A stretch of 64,000 nt of DNA from Salvelinus alpinus (taxonomy: Eukaryota > Chordata > Actinopteri > Salmoniformes > Salmonidae), in contig NC_092110.1 in NCBI RefSeq assembly GCF_045679555.1, positions 5,204,390 to 5,268,389 on the forward strand, given 5' to 3'. The notes below the pieces were generated by a model. That model did no database searches. It was not told the origin of the DNA and saw nothing but the letters and a program-made list of their open reading frames with translations. Position numbers and translations under genes: made by a program. Shown here in pieces: positions 1 to 11,699 of this stretch. Each line of letters starts with the position of its first letter. The stretch's first letter is position 1.

Positions 1-770
1 TGCAATTATCTGAGGACAGCGCCCCGCATACAAAAGCATGAAAAACATTTTTCAACCAGGCAGGTGCTCCACGAAAGTCAGAAATAGCGATATAATAAAT
101 GCCTTTGAAGATCTTCTTCTGTTGGCACTCCAAAAGGTCCCAGCTACATCACAAATGGTCCTTTTGTTCGATAAAGTCCTTCATTATGTCCCCAAAAACT
201 CTGTTTAGCTAGCGCGCTTCATTCAATAATCCACCAGTTTCCCTCCTTCAAAATGCATACAAAATGAATCCCAAACGTTACCAATAAACTTCTCCAAACA
301 AGTCAAACAACGTTTATAATCAAACCTCAGGTACCCTAATACGTAAATAAATGATAAAATTTAAGACGGAGAATCGTTATTGTCTTTACCGGAGATAAAC
401 AACAAAGAACGCGCTCTCATCCACACGCATGATAACACTACAGCCAAAATGGGAGCCACTTAGAAAAACTACAAATTCTAGCTCATTTAAAAAAAAAAAC
501 AAGCCTGAAACTCTTTCTAAAGACTGTTGACATCTAGTGGAAGCCCTAGGAACTGCAATCTGGGAGGATTTCGCCTCATAATAAACATGACATACATTGG
601 AAACAGTGGTAGGCTGAACATTTTTCTTTTTGGGATGGTTTGTCCTCGGGGTTTCGCCTGCCATATCAGTTCTGTTATACTCAGACATTATTTTAACCGT
701 TTTAGAAACTTTAGAGTGGAGTACCCTGTTTTCCACTTGGCTGCCCCTGGGGCTGACTGAACGCTCTACA
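1..770. repeat. Probable old dispersed repeat, family not named
   Basis: AT-rich non-coding sequence. I recognise its style (a stretch near 527-570 about a 'gttgacatctagtggaagcc' block) as that of a dispersed salmonid repeat, but I cannot name the family or its ends. A 116-codon open frame on the - strand (386-736) has no recognisable domain and is best read as chance. The assignment rests on memory of similar repeats and not on a search. Confidence 0.35.
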
Positions 771-942
771 TTAGGCTTAGGCTACGTTATGTAATGTAAT
801 TTCTTGATTCGGTGCCTCATGTGGCATTGGGTTGCATAATAGCCCCTGTGAAACTATAGCTGGTCAAGGAAGGGCCCTGTTGTCGATCTGTATGCCTCTT
901 CCAGTCACAGTTTGATCCCCTAACAGAGATGACACTATTGCG

Positions 943-1038
943 TCCCAATGGCACCCAATCCCCTATGTATGCACTATTTTTGACCACTGCCCATAGGGAA
1001 GTAGTGCACTATATAGGGCATAGGGTGCCATTTGGGAC
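943..1038. mobile_element. Palindromic MITE, copy 1
   Basis: A fold-back element of about 96 bp. It opens with a CCAATGGCACCC block and ends with its reverse complement, GGGTGCCATTTGGGA. The inner arms contain the motif AGTGCACTATATAGGG. Three further copies lie at 2279-2384, 48106-48206 and 52884-52983, so it is a dispersed non-autonomous family. No coding capacity. Confidence 0.75.
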
Positions 1039-1086
1039 AGACTATGCCGTGCCCTTAAAATGTTGGCTCCCGAGTGGCGCAGCGGT

Positions 1087-1970
1087 CTAGGTTCGATTAC
1101 AGGCTCAAAATGTCCAGTGGAGCAGTGGTAAGATCTGGTGCACAACTGAGCAAGAGCACAAGTGCATTAGAGTGTCTAATTTGAGAAACAGACGCCTCAA
1201 CTCCTCAACGGGCAGCTTCATTAAATAGTACCCGCAAAACACCCATCTCAACGTCAGCTGTGAAGAGTCAACTCCGGGATGCTGGCCTTCTAGGCAGAGT
1301 TCCTCTGTCCAGTGTCTGTGTTCTTTTGCCCATCTTAATCTTTTCTTGTTATTGGCCAGTCTGAGATATGGCTTTTTCTTTGCAACTCTGCCTAGAAGGC
1401 CAGCATCCCGGCGGCAGGTAGCCTAGTGGTTAGAGCATTGGACTAGTAACCGAAAGGTTGCAAGATCTAATCTGTCGTTCTGCCCCTGAGCAAGGCAGTT
1501 AACCCACTGTTCCTAGGCCGTCATTTTAAATAAGAATTTGTTCTTAACTGACTTGCCTAGTAAAATAAAAATTAAATAAATATCTCTTCTATGTGCGCTA
1601 GTTAAATAAAGGTTAAATAAAATAAATAAAATCCCAGTCACCTCTTCACTCTTCACTTTAATCATTACAACAGTTTTCAGCTGTGCTAACATAATTGCAA
1701 AAGGGTTTTTTAATGATCAATTAGCCTTTTATAATGACACACTTGGATTAGCTAACACAACGTGCCATTGGAACATAGGAGTGAGGGTTGCTGATAATGG
1801 GCCTCTGTACGCCTATGTAGATATTCCATTCAAAATCTGCCGTTTCCAGCATTAACAATGTCTACACTGTATTTCTGATCAATTTGATGGTATTTTAATG
1901 GACAAAAAATGTGCTTTTCTTTCAAAAACAAGGACATTTCTAAGTGAACCCAAACTTTTGAACGGTAGTG
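1087..1970. mobile_element. Rearranged (fold-back) Tc1-like element with a SINE inside
   Basis: Positions 1094-1295 match, on the + strand, the transposase region of the Tc1 copy at 42680-43050. Positions 1290-1411 hold the same region in the opposite orientation, so the segment around 1264-1295 is repeated inverted at 1383-1411. After a SINE (1411-1632) the inverted Tc1 sequence resumes at 1633. It runs out through the terminal part, matching 42297-42680 reversed, to a TIR-like end (tttgaacggtagtgta) at 1970. No transposase frame survives. About 25 bp of a second SINE head (gagtggcgcagcggtcta) abuts its left side at 1067-1091. Confidence 0.7.
1411..1632 (+). mobile_element. HpaI-type tRNA-derived SINE
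   Basis: A pol III A-box-like TAGCCTAGTGG follows the 5' end. It is followed by 'gttagagcattggactagta' and 'ctgtcgttctgcccctgag', then the HpaI site GTTAAC near 1499, which gives the family its name. The shared 3' tail 'ttcttaactgacttgcctag' ends in (TAAA)-rich sequence. Part of the tRNA-related head is deleted. An ATCCC duplication (about 1404-1408 and 1630-1635) marks insertion into the surrounding Tc1 copy. Confidence 0.85.
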
Positions 1971-2278
1971 TATTATTTTTATATTAAGACGTCCAATCTG
2001 ACTGCAGTGAAGCCGCTCTAATTTGGTTTTGGTCTAGATGCAGAAAATCATTCATTTACACCCCCTCTACCCCTTTTATCTTCCTTAGCCAATTCCGCTG
2101 AACACTACCAACTTGTGTAGTGAACTCAATGCGTCTGAGACCCTTTTATTTAAGCACTTACTGCGCTCACTCTGTGACTCTGTGAAGGTGATGTGAATTT
2201 CAAATAGCATTTGGTTCCACAAGTAAACAGCAGCAAGACCACAGGTGCAAAGCAACCTACATACAGTACAATAGGCAT

Positions 2279-2384
2279 CCCAAATGGCACCCTATTCCCT
2301 AAATAGCACACTACTATTATCCAGAGCCCTATGGGCCTCTGATCAAAAGTAGTGCACTATGTAGGAAACAGGGTGCCATTTGGG
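2279..2384. mobile_element. Palindromic MITE, copy 2
   Basis: The terminal inverted arms CCCAAATGGCACCC and GGGTGCCATTTGGG are perfect. The inner arms carry AGTAGTGCACTATGTAGG and its partner. Same family as the copy at 943-1038 and better preserved. Confidence 0.8.
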
Positions 2385-2555
2385 AAACATGCTACATCAT
2401 TAGTAATCATTAGCAGTAAGTCACACAGTCCTGTACCCAGTAGCATTTCAGCCTAGTACTTCTCTGAGAGCTATGTTGACCTGTAGCCTAGACTCTCCAG
2501 TTCAGAACACAATGTCCTGGCTGGTTAGTGGTTGCAGATGAGTTGGAGCTGAGGG

Positions 2556-2781
2556 TGAGAGGCTGTGTCTTCCACATTTAACCCAACCCCTCTGAATCAG
2601 AGAGGAGCGGGGGGCAGCCTTAATCGGCATCCACATCATCGGCGCCCGGAGAACAGCGGGTTAACTGCCTTGCTCAGAGTCAGAACGGCAGATTTTTACA
2701 TTGTCAGCTCGGGGATACGATCCAGCAACCTTTCAGTTACTGGCCCAACGCTCCTACCCGCCAGGCTACCTGCCGCCCCGA
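2556..2781 (-). mobile_element. tRNA-derived SINE with an alternative tail
   Basis: Read on the - strand it starts GGCGGCAGGTAGCC, as the HpaI SINE does, and has the same head and body (CTGACAATGTAAAAATCTGC, HpaI site GTTAAC). It then switches to a different tail containing CCCCGCTCCTCTCTGATTCA and GGTTGGGTTAAATGTGGAAG. It is therefore a SINE with an HpaI-like head and another 3' end. The subfamily name is uncertain. Confidence 0.75.
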
Positions 2782-4770
2782 AAGGTGAACAAGGCAAGGC
2801 AGAGAGGCTATGAAAATGGTGCTTTCCTCTTGACCAGTACAGACTAGTGTTGCACGGTACCACGGTAATATCACGGTACCAAAACATCATGATACCAACA
2901 TCTTGGAATACCGTAGTACCGTTTCATATGATACTACCACATTTTTCAGCCCTACAGATTGAAAGAACCCGCTGGCGCCTGTTAGAGAATGTTTATAAAC
3001 TCAGTTTGGTTTATACATTCAGTTGAATTGAAGCAACAGCCACTAGTCTCTTGAATGCACGGGTCCACTTCACTATCTACTTTACTTTCATGCCCACATC
3101 ACATGTGGCAGCTGTAATCAGCCAGCCCCAGCCCCATCCCCTACCAGCCCACTCTCACTGCTTCTCTCTGCCCACTCTTCATGTACATCTATTCCTCCAT
3201 CAGTTTTTGAAATAGAATTTAGCAGTGATGGCGAGCGGGGATGCAGACCCTGATGAGTCTTCTGTTGTTAGAGTTGTACATTTGTTACATTGGAAGCGCG
3301 CGGCGCAAAGCAAGCCATGTTGATAGATTGTATCGTTTCATCGCCTGTTATAACCAAGAGCACAGGCCCAGAGTAGACTTTGCAAGTTGACTGACATGCA
3401 GCCTCTGAGTGTCAGAGAGGGAATATGGAGCACCGTTTCGCGACGGGCATGTTTACAGCTTTACAGCAAAGAAAACGGCTTGTCTCTAGTGTAAGCGGTA
3501 AAAACAATATGACCCATATTACCAGAGATTTTTTTTTAAACTTTCTATCGGGATTTGCACGCATTTGATATAATTTCACAAACCATGTCGCGGGCCATTT
3601 TAAAATAATCCTGTGTCGCTCATTTTTGGTTTGATAACCAACAACGTTGTTCAGTCATGTCACCTAGCTAGCAAAAAATCTGGTACTGTAACTTGACAGT
3701 AGGTTAAGGCTAATTTGATTGGCACAGGAAGAAAGGAAAAGAGTCTGCTACTCATGAGATGTGCTTTAAAGGTAGGATTCATGTAGGCCTAATGTAAACC
3801 TAAACTATATCACAAATCAATTTCTTTCTGGTGCTCCTTAAATTTAGTTTGTGCCTAACATGTTAAAAGTTGGGAGCAGTGTTTGTGGGAATCCCTACTG
3901 TTAAACCAGTGACCGACGAAGGGGCCTACACGTCGGCTCTGAACTTCGGCTTGCCTGAAGACATTTTTTGGTGTGCACAAACAGCCGATAAAACCCTTGC
4001 CGAGGACCAAAACGGAAAACGTCACAAAATGCCATCATAATATATGCACCAACTGTTCCAAAATGTTGCGGATGGAAAGCATATTGATTTCTGCGCGTAA
4101 AAAAGAGCACGGGTCGGGAGTGATTTTTATCGGGATGGGACAGGAAACTTCCAGGGTTCTAGAACTGTTGCAGGATCAGGATATTTAGGGGGGAAAATTG
4201 GACAGGACAAGACGGGAAGAATGAATTTTCACTCCCGTGTCAACCTGAATATGATCCTATGTAGTAGCAGCACATCACATAATTTTGAACCAACAAAACA
4301 CGTAATTGAATCATAGACTTTCGGACTTTGTGTATTGCTAGCAGTGTAGCACTTATCCCATCTTGACCCACTAATGAAAGGTCATCCTCATCACCCTCAT
4401 GATGTGGTAGTTAACAAGGTCAACACTGTTGAGGATGTGTCAAGTCCTAAAGGACAGCTAGCCTGTTAAAAAACAACGGTAACATTTTACATTTAGGTAT
4501 AGCCAGTGGGCAGTGTGAGTTCTGATGACAACTGAACAAAACATATTTTGCTTCTACTGCTTAGAAGCAGACAGAGGTCAGAAAGCGATTGATATGCCTG
4601 ATACTGTACCTGTCCTCTGTAAGCCTCTTAGCTGTGTTTTGAGGTCCTGTGGTGAGCTAAGCTCTCCTCTTCAGTCTGTGGTTCCTTTGATCTCCTCTGT
4701 ATAGTAAATATGGTCTTATCTTTTATCTGTCTGAAATATGTGAAATAACTCTTGTGACGCTACCCCTTAC
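2782..4770. other. Stretch without a recognised gene
   Basis: About 2 kb in which I see no conserved coding exon. A short degenerate repeat of 'cggtacc'-type motifs occupies 2847-2930 and has a distant relative near 21075-21130. Open frames here are short and featureless. Confidence 0.5.
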
Positions 4771-4772
4771 GC

Positions 4773-6650
4773 TCTGTTGGCAACCTGGTTTAACCCTAGG
4801 ATGGAGGTGATGGAGGTGTTAACCCCCTGTTGGCAACCCGGTTTAACCCTAGGATGGAGGTGTGGTTGTATTAACCTCCTGTTGGCAACCTGGTTTAACC
4901 CTAGGATGGAGGTGTTAACCCCCTGTTGGCAACCTGGTTTAACCCTAGGATGGAGGTGTGGCTGTGTTAACCCCCTGTTGGCAACCTGGTTTATCCTAGG
5001 GTGGAGGTGTGGTTGTGTTTAACCCCCTGTTGGCAGCCTGGTTTAACCCTAGGATGGAGGTGATGGAGGTGTTAACCCCCTGTTGGCAACCTGGTTTAAC
5101 CCTAGGATGGAGGTGATGGAGGTGTTAACCCCCTGTTGGCAGCCTGGTTTAACCCTAGGATGGAGGTGATGGAGGTGTTAACCCCCTGTTGGCAGCCTGG
5201 TTTAACCCTAGGATGGAGGTGATGGAGGTGTTAACCCCCTGTTGGCAACCTGGTTTAACCCTAGGATGGAGGTGATGGAGGTGTTAACCCCCTGTTGGCA
5301 GCCTGGTTTAACCCTAGGATGGAGGTGATGGAGGTGTTAACCCCCTGTTGGCAACCTGGTTTAACCCTAGGATGGAGGTGTGGTTGTATTAACCCCCTGT
5401 TGGCAACCTGGTTTAACCCTAGGATGGAGGTGATGGAGGTGTTAACCCCCTGTTGGCAACCTGGTTTAACCCTAGGATGGAGGTGATGGAGGTGTTAACC
5501 CCCTGTTGGCAACCTGGTTTAACCCTAGGATGGAGGTGATGGAGGTGTTAACCCCCTGTTGGCAACCTGGTTTAACCCTAGGATGGAGGTGTGGTTGTGT
5601 TTAACCCCCTGTTGGCAGCCTGGTTTAACCCTAGGATGGAGGTGATGGAGGTGTTAACCCCCTGTTGGCAACCTGGTTTAACCCTAGGATGGAGGTGATG
5701 GAGGTGTTAACCCCCTGTTGGCAGCCTGGTTTAACCCTAGGATGGAGGTGATGGAGGTGTTAACCCCCTGTTGGCAACCTGGTTTAACCCTAGGATGGAG
5801 GTGTGGTTGTATTAACCCCCTGTTGGCAACCTGGTTTAACCCTAGGATGGAGGTGATGGAGGTGTTAACCCCCTGTTGGCAACCTGGTTTAACCCTAGGA
5901 TGGAGGTGTGGCTGTGTTAACCCCCTGTTGGCAACCTGGTTTAACCCTAGGATGGAGGTGATGGAGGTGTTAACCCCCTGTTGGCAACCTGGTTTAACCC
6001 TAGGATGGAGGTGATGGAGGTGTTAACCCCCTGTTGGCAACCTGGTTTAACCCTAGGATGGAGGTGATGGAGGTGTTAACCCCCTGTTGGCAACCTGGTT
6101 TAACCCTAGGATGGAGGTGATGGAGGTGTTAACCCCCTGTTGGCAACCTGGTTTAACCCTAGGATGGAGGTGATGGAGGTGTTAACCCCCTGTTGGCAAC
6201 CTGGTTTAACCCTAGGATGGAGGTGATGGAGGTGTTAACCCCCTGTTGGCAGCCTGGTTTAACCCTAGGATGGAGGTGTGGCTGTGTTAACCCCCTGTTG
6301 GCAACCTGGTTTAACCCTAGGATGGAGGTGTGGCTGTGTTAACCTTGGCAACCTGGTTTAACCCTAGGATGGAGGTGATGGAGGTGTTAACCCCCTGTTG
6401 GCAGCCTGGTTTAACCCTAGGATGGAGGTGATGGAGGTGTTAACCCCCTGTTGGCAACCTGGTTTAACCCTAGGATGGAGGTGATGGAGGTGTTAACCCC
6501 CTGTTGGCAACCTGGTTTAACCCTAGGATGGAGGTGATGGAGGTGTTAACCCCCTGTTGGCAACCTGGTTTAACCCTAGGATGGAGGTGTTAACCCCCTG
6601 TTGGCAGCCTGGTTTAACCCTAGGATGGAGGTGTGCTTGTGTTAACCCCT
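4773..6650. repeat. 53-bp minisatellite, about 35 units
   Basis: A tandem array whose unit contains TTGGCAACCTGGTTTAACCC, then TAGGATGGAGGTGATGGAGG and TGTTAACCCCC. Variant units replace the second half of GATGGAGGTGATGGAGGTGT with GTGTGGTTGTATT or GTGTGGCTGTGTT, and AACCTGG alternates with AGCCTGG. A few units are shortened (4897-4920, 6336-6360 and near 6580). Because 53 is not a multiple of 3, an open reading frame can run through up to three units, which produces spurious frames of 63-98 codons. Confidence 0.95.
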
Positions 6651-6654
6651 CCTA

Positions 6655-7148
6655 TGTTACCCCATCCTCATCCTTTTGACTCAGGATGACTACGTCTGGA
6701 TGAACCATTTTTTATAACAAAGCAAACCTACAGTTGACATTGTTCACAGTGTGGGTAAAACTTGACTGTAAAGGGACTGTAAGGTGCATGTGAGGCCACA
6801 GCAACTGTTCACAGAACTTTTCTATCATAGACACACATAATTCACAACCTTCTCTCCCAGGGAACATGGGAGTCATAAGGATGGATCTAATAGAATCAGC
6901 GTTGAGGAAAATTTGTTTCTGTAAACATGCCAAGCCCAATATGAGATTAGCCATGTGATAGGGGAAGTGCTGTTTCTACACTGCTATCAGTGATACAGGT
7001 TTAGCAGAAAGTCGTCTCTGTGATTCGGTTACGTATTTTGTTTGTTCAAAATGATGTGATGTGCTGCTACTTAGGATCATGTTCGGCAGGGAAGCCATTA
7101 GGCCTACTGTGAGCGTTATTCTTTGGACAGTTAAGTTCTCTAGCCATA
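6655..7148. other. Stretch without a recognised gene
   Basis: Unique-looking sequence between the minisatellite and a GT/TGTC-rich microsatellite. I see nothing assignable. Confidence 0.5.
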
Positions 7149-7262
7149 TTGGGGTCTCTGTCTGTGTGTGTCTGTCTCCTGTGTGTGTCTGTCTCCTGTG
7201 TGTGTCTGTCTCCTGTGTGTGTGTGTCTGTCTCTGTGTGTGCGTGCGTGCGAGCGAGCGAGC
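7149..7262. repeat. Compound GT/CTGTCTC microsatellite
   Basis: GT dinucleotides interleaved with CTGTCTC blocks, ending in GTGC and GAGC tetranucleotide runs. The open frames on both strands here (79 and 65 codons) are simple-sequence artefacts. Confidence 0.9.
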
Positions 7263-7504
7263 AAGCCCAGGCGCTTATGGTGTGTGAAAACGGAGTGTAA
7301 TTACGCCAGACATTAGCAGTGTGGGGAAATTATACGAGGGAACTAGTAATTTAGCAAGGAGGTCTACAGGGGGAAGGCTTCTAATGGGCAAGTGTCCCAA
7401 ACGACTTAATTACAGCAGCTTAATTATCAACAACGAGCCAGAAGCACCCAAACACCATAACTCTCACACGTGACCCACACACAAACACAGCAAACACACA
7501 CACA

Positions 7505-8964
7505 CATTCAACGTTTTTTTTAATTTGTACTATTTTCTACATTGTAGAATAATAGTGAAGACATCAAAAATATGAAATAACACATATCATGTAGTGACCA
7601 AAAAAGTGTTCAAATCACAATATATTTTATATTTGAGATTCTTCAAATAGCCACCCTTAGCCTTGATCACAACCAGCTTCACCTGAAATGCTTTTCCAAC
7701 CATCTTGAAGGAGTTCCCACATATGCTGAGCACTTGTTGGCTGCTTTTCCTTCACTCTGCGGTCTGATCCCAAACCATCTCAATTTGGTTGAGGTCAGGG
7801 GATTGTGGAGGCCAGGTCATCTGATGGAGCACTCCATCACTCTCCTTTTTGGTAAAATAGCCCTTCCTGTTGAAAAACAAATGATAGTTGCACTAAGCCC
7901 AAACCAGATGGGATGGCGTATCGCTGCAGAAGGGTGTGGTAGCCATGCTGGTTAAGTGTGCCTTGAATTCAAAAACATTACAGACCGTGTCACCAGCAAA
8001 GCACCATCACACCTCCTCCATGCTTTACGGTGGGAAATACACATGCAGAGATCATCCGTTCACCCACACCGCGTCTCACAAAGACACGGCGGTCGAAACC
8101 AAAAATCTCAAATTTAGACTCAAGACCAAAGGACACATTTCCACCGGTCTAATGTCCATTACTCGTGTATCTTGGCCCAAGCAAGTCTCTTCTTTTTATT
8201 GGTGTCCTTTAGTAGTGGTTTCTTTGCAGCAATTCGACCATGAAGGCCTGATTCACGCAGTCTCCTCTGATCAGTTGATGTTGAGATGTGTCTGTTGAGC
8301 ATTTATTTGGGCTGCAATTTCTGAGGTTGGTAACTCTAATGAACTTCTCATCTGCAGCAGAGGTAACTCTGGGTCTTCCATTCCTGTGGTGGTCCTCATG
8401 AGAGCCAGTTTCATCATAGCGCTTGATGGTTTTTGCGACTGCACTTGAAGAAACTTTCAAAATTCTTGACATTTTCCGTATTGACTGACCTTCATGTTTT
8501 AAAGTAATGATGGACTGTCGTTTCTCTTTGCTTATTTGAGCTGTTCTTGCCATAATATGGACATAGTTTTTTACCAAATAGGGCTATCTTCTGTATACCA
8601 CCCCTACCTTGTCACAACACAACTGATTGGCTCAAACGCATTAAGAAGATAAGAAATTCCACAAATTAACTTTTAAGAAGGCACACTTGTTAATTGAAAT
8701 GCATTCCAGGTGACTACCTCATGAATCTGGTTGAGAGAATGCCAAGTGTGCAAAGCTGTCATCAAGGCAAAGGGTGGCTACTTGGAAGAATCTAAAATCT
8801 GAAATATATTTTGATTTAACACTTTTTTGGTTGCTACATGATTCCATGTGTGTTATTTCATAGTTTTGATGTCTTAAACTATTATTCTATAATGTAGAAA
8901 ATAGTACAAAATAAAGAAACACCCTTGAATGAGTAGGTGTTCTAAAACTTTTGATCGGTAGTGT
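7505..8964 (-). mobile_element. Tc1-like element with dead transposase
   Basis: A near full-length Tc1/mariner element with its transposase on the - strand. The right end carries the TIR (CACTACCGATCAAAAG read inward) at 8947-8964. The left end lacks the outer part of the TIR. The transposase frame starts at 8553 (MARTAQISK) and shows the N-terminal helix-turn-helix (SIRKMSRILKVSSSAVAKTI) followed by a GRPR basic motif. After about 95 residues it is frameshifted, and the rest, to about 7680, is scattered over other frames. The same family gave the remnant at 13203-13485 and the right end of the copy at 42297. Confidence 0.85.
7680..8553 (-). pseudogene. Tc1-like transposase pseudogene
   Basis: The first ~95 residues are intact (paired-type DNA-binding domain with GRPR box). 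The downstream catalytic DDE region is broken by frameshifts and deletions. No uninterrupted frame covers all three acidic positions, so no active enzyme is expected. Confidence 0.75.
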
Positions 8965-9885
8965 GTGCAATACACATGCTGCACCCACACACCTCTGTGT
9001 CTGTTAAACAAAGTCTGAGAAGTCATCACAGACAAATAATCACTGGACTACTCCGCCTTGGACAACACTTACACAACTACCAGCATGCAACAGTACTGCC
9101 ACAGGAACGGGAAGGAATGTCCAGTGGGACAGTGTTGCTACCTCGTATATAGACCTCTTATCATACTATAACTGGATTAAAATTGTAGTGAAATCCACTC
9201 CGAAGGAAGACAACATAATGACTTCTGCCCTCACATATCTGATAGCGTTTACCTCACACAACTATTACCATTTAACGACTGGTTAGATAGAAGCAATCTA
9301 TAAAGGATTGTATGAGTGGATGTGTGTGTATGTGTTGCAATTTAGGTGTCATGTATGTAGGCCTACAGTAGCTGTCTTATATTGATAAAGCCTAACATAG
9401 GGCCCTTTACATTTTTTGCCTGATTCCATTTAGTTTTTTCTCAAATACCGTTTTCTCCGTTTCATTTGTCCAGGCTCCCGATAGCAAAATGATGATAATG
9501 TTTTTTGCTCTCAAAATCACACTTTTTAAATATAAAAGCATTTTCTAAGTCCACAACCATGCTTAAACCACATCAGGAGACTTTTGAGGTCTGGGAAAAA
9601 TAGAAGAAATGTGGCTTTGAGGTGTAGTTAGGCTACCCTTTAATCCAAGTGCGCACCAGCAAGAGACCGTTGTTTGGTTAGCGATGTTTTTGTAGCGCTC
9701 ATGTGATTGCATAGTTTTCAAAGGAAATGGCCACTGAATTGATGCAAATAATCATGATATCATTCTGCCAGGTAGGCACAGGTTACTTTGTAGTTCACAT
9801 TTAATTGAGAAGGTTTTTGGGAAAGCTTTTCCATATCTGCTAGCAGAAGGTTGTCATTAGCATCATCGCTAACGGCTGTACAAAG
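8965..9885. other. Stretch without a recognised gene
   Basis: No exon, tRNA or clear repeat seen. It ends in the 8-bp GTACAAAG (9878-9885) that directly precedes the hAT element at 9886. Confidence 0.5.
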
Positions 9886-11471
9886 TAAAGGTCGACCGAT
9901 TATGATTTTTCAACGCCGATACCGATTATTGGAGGACCAAAAAAGCCGATACCGATTAATCGGACGATTTTTAATTTTTTTTATTTATTTGTAATAATGA
10001 CAATTACAACAATACTGAATGAACACTTATTTTAACTTAATATAATACATCAATAAAATCAATTTAGCCTCAAATAAATAACGAAACATGTTAAATTTGG
10101 TTTAAATAATGCAAAAAACAAAGTGTTGGAGAAAAGAAAAAGTGCAAAGTGCCATGTAAGAAAGCTAACGTTTAAGTTTCTTGCTCAGAACATTAGAACA
10201 TATGAAAGCTGGTGGTTCCTTTTAACATGAGTCTTCAATATTCCCAGGTAAGAAGTTTTAGGTTGTAGTTATTATAGGAATTATAGGACTATTTGTCTAT
10301 ACGATTTGTATTTCATTAACCTTTGACTATTGGATGTTCTTAATAGGCACTTTAGTATTGCCAGTGTAACAGTATAGCTTCCATCCCTCTTCTCGCCGCT
10401 ACCTGGGCTCGAACCAGGATCACATTGACAACAGTCACCATCAAAGCAGTGTTACCCATGCAGAGCAAGGGGAACAACTACTCCAAGTCTCAGAGCGAGT
10501 GACGTTTGAAACGCTATTAGCGCGCACCCTGATAACTAGCTAGCCATTTCACATCGGTTACACCAGCGTAATCTCGGGAGTTGATAGGCTTGAAGTCATT
10601 AACAGCGCAATGCTTGAAGCATTGCAAAGAGCTGCTGGCAAAACGCACGAAAGTGCTGTTTGAATGAATGCTTACGAGCCTGCTGGTGCCTACCATCGCT
10701 CAGTCAGACTGCTCTATCAAATCATAGACTTAATTATAACATAACACACAGAAATACGAGCCTTAGGTCATTAATATGGTCGAATCCGGAAACTATCATC
10801 TCGAAAACAAAACATTTATTCTTTCAGTGAAATACGGAACCGTTCCATAAGTCTAAATATTCCTGTTACATTGCACAACCTTCAAAGATATGTCATAGTT
10901 ACGTAAAATTCGGGCAAATTAGTTCGCAATGAGCCAGGCGGCCCAAAATGGTGCATATATCCTGACTCTGCGTGCAATGAACGCAAGAGAAGTGACACAA
11001 TTTCACCTGGTTAATATTGCCTGCTAATCTCGATTTCCTTTAGCTAAATATGCAGGTTTAAAAATATATACTTCTGTGTATTGATTTTAAGAAAGGCATT
11101 GATGTTTATGGTTAGGTACACGTTGGAGCAACGACAGTCCTTTTTCGCGAATGCGCACTGCATCGATTATATGCAACGCAGGACACGCTAGATAAACTAG
11201 TAATATCATCACCTATGTATAGTTATAACTAGTGATTATGATTGATTGATTGTTTTTTATAATATAAGTTTACTGCTAGCTAGCAACTTACCTTGGCTTC
11301 TTACTGCATTCGCGTAACAGGCGGGCTCCTCGTGAGGCAGGTGGTTAGAGCGACTCTTATGACTCTTAAATAAAGGTGTAAAAAAAGGAAGAAAAAAAGA
11401 TTTCCGATTGTTATGAAAACTTGAAATCGGTCCTAATTAATCGGCCATTCCGATTAATCGGTCGACCTCTA
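9886..11471. mobile_element. hAT-type non-autonomous element, copy 1
   Basis: The ends are TAAAGGTCGACCGATTA and, inverted, TAGAGGTCGACCGATTA. Just inside both ends are clusters of CCGATTA/TAATCGG that look like subterminal transposase-binding repeats. No transposase frame is present. The interior carries a tRNA-like B-box (GGTTCGAGCCC on the - strand, about 10405-10416) and, near 11330-11370, a shrunken trace of the SINE seen intact in copies 2 and 3. Placement in hAT is inferred from the 8-bp duplication and TIR form. Confidence 0.75.
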
Positions 11472-11548
11472 GTATGTTCTGTACAATGTATGCATATTGT
11501 AATGTAGGTGTAATATGCATTTTAATCTATATAAACACACGTGTGTAG

Positions 11549-11680
11549 GTGGGTGTGCCTGGGTATGACTACGAGCATGCATGTCTGTGCGGACACACAT
11601 GGACACACGCACGTACACACAGCTTTCACACACACACACATACACACTCACAAGCACATATACGCACCAGCACACATGTC
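11549..11680. repeat. CA/GT-rich low-complexity tract
   Basis: Interrupted (CA)n with CATG/CACG variants. The open frames on both strands are simple-sequence artefacts. Confidence 0.7.
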
Positions 11681-11699
11681 TCTATTAGCAGTAGTGGCA

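Noticed and set aside
386..736. 116-codon frame on the - strand
   Set aside because: No domain, no splice signals, within probable dispersed repeat.
4777..6014. Frames of 63-98 codons with repeated Trp-Phe-Asn-Pro peptides
   Set aside because: They arise from the 53-bp minisatellite, whose period rotates the frame.
7384..7415. ATG GGC AAG TGT CCC AAA as possible crip2 exon 1
   Set aside because: No second Cys two residues later, no Val-Tyr-Phe and no donor; coincidental.
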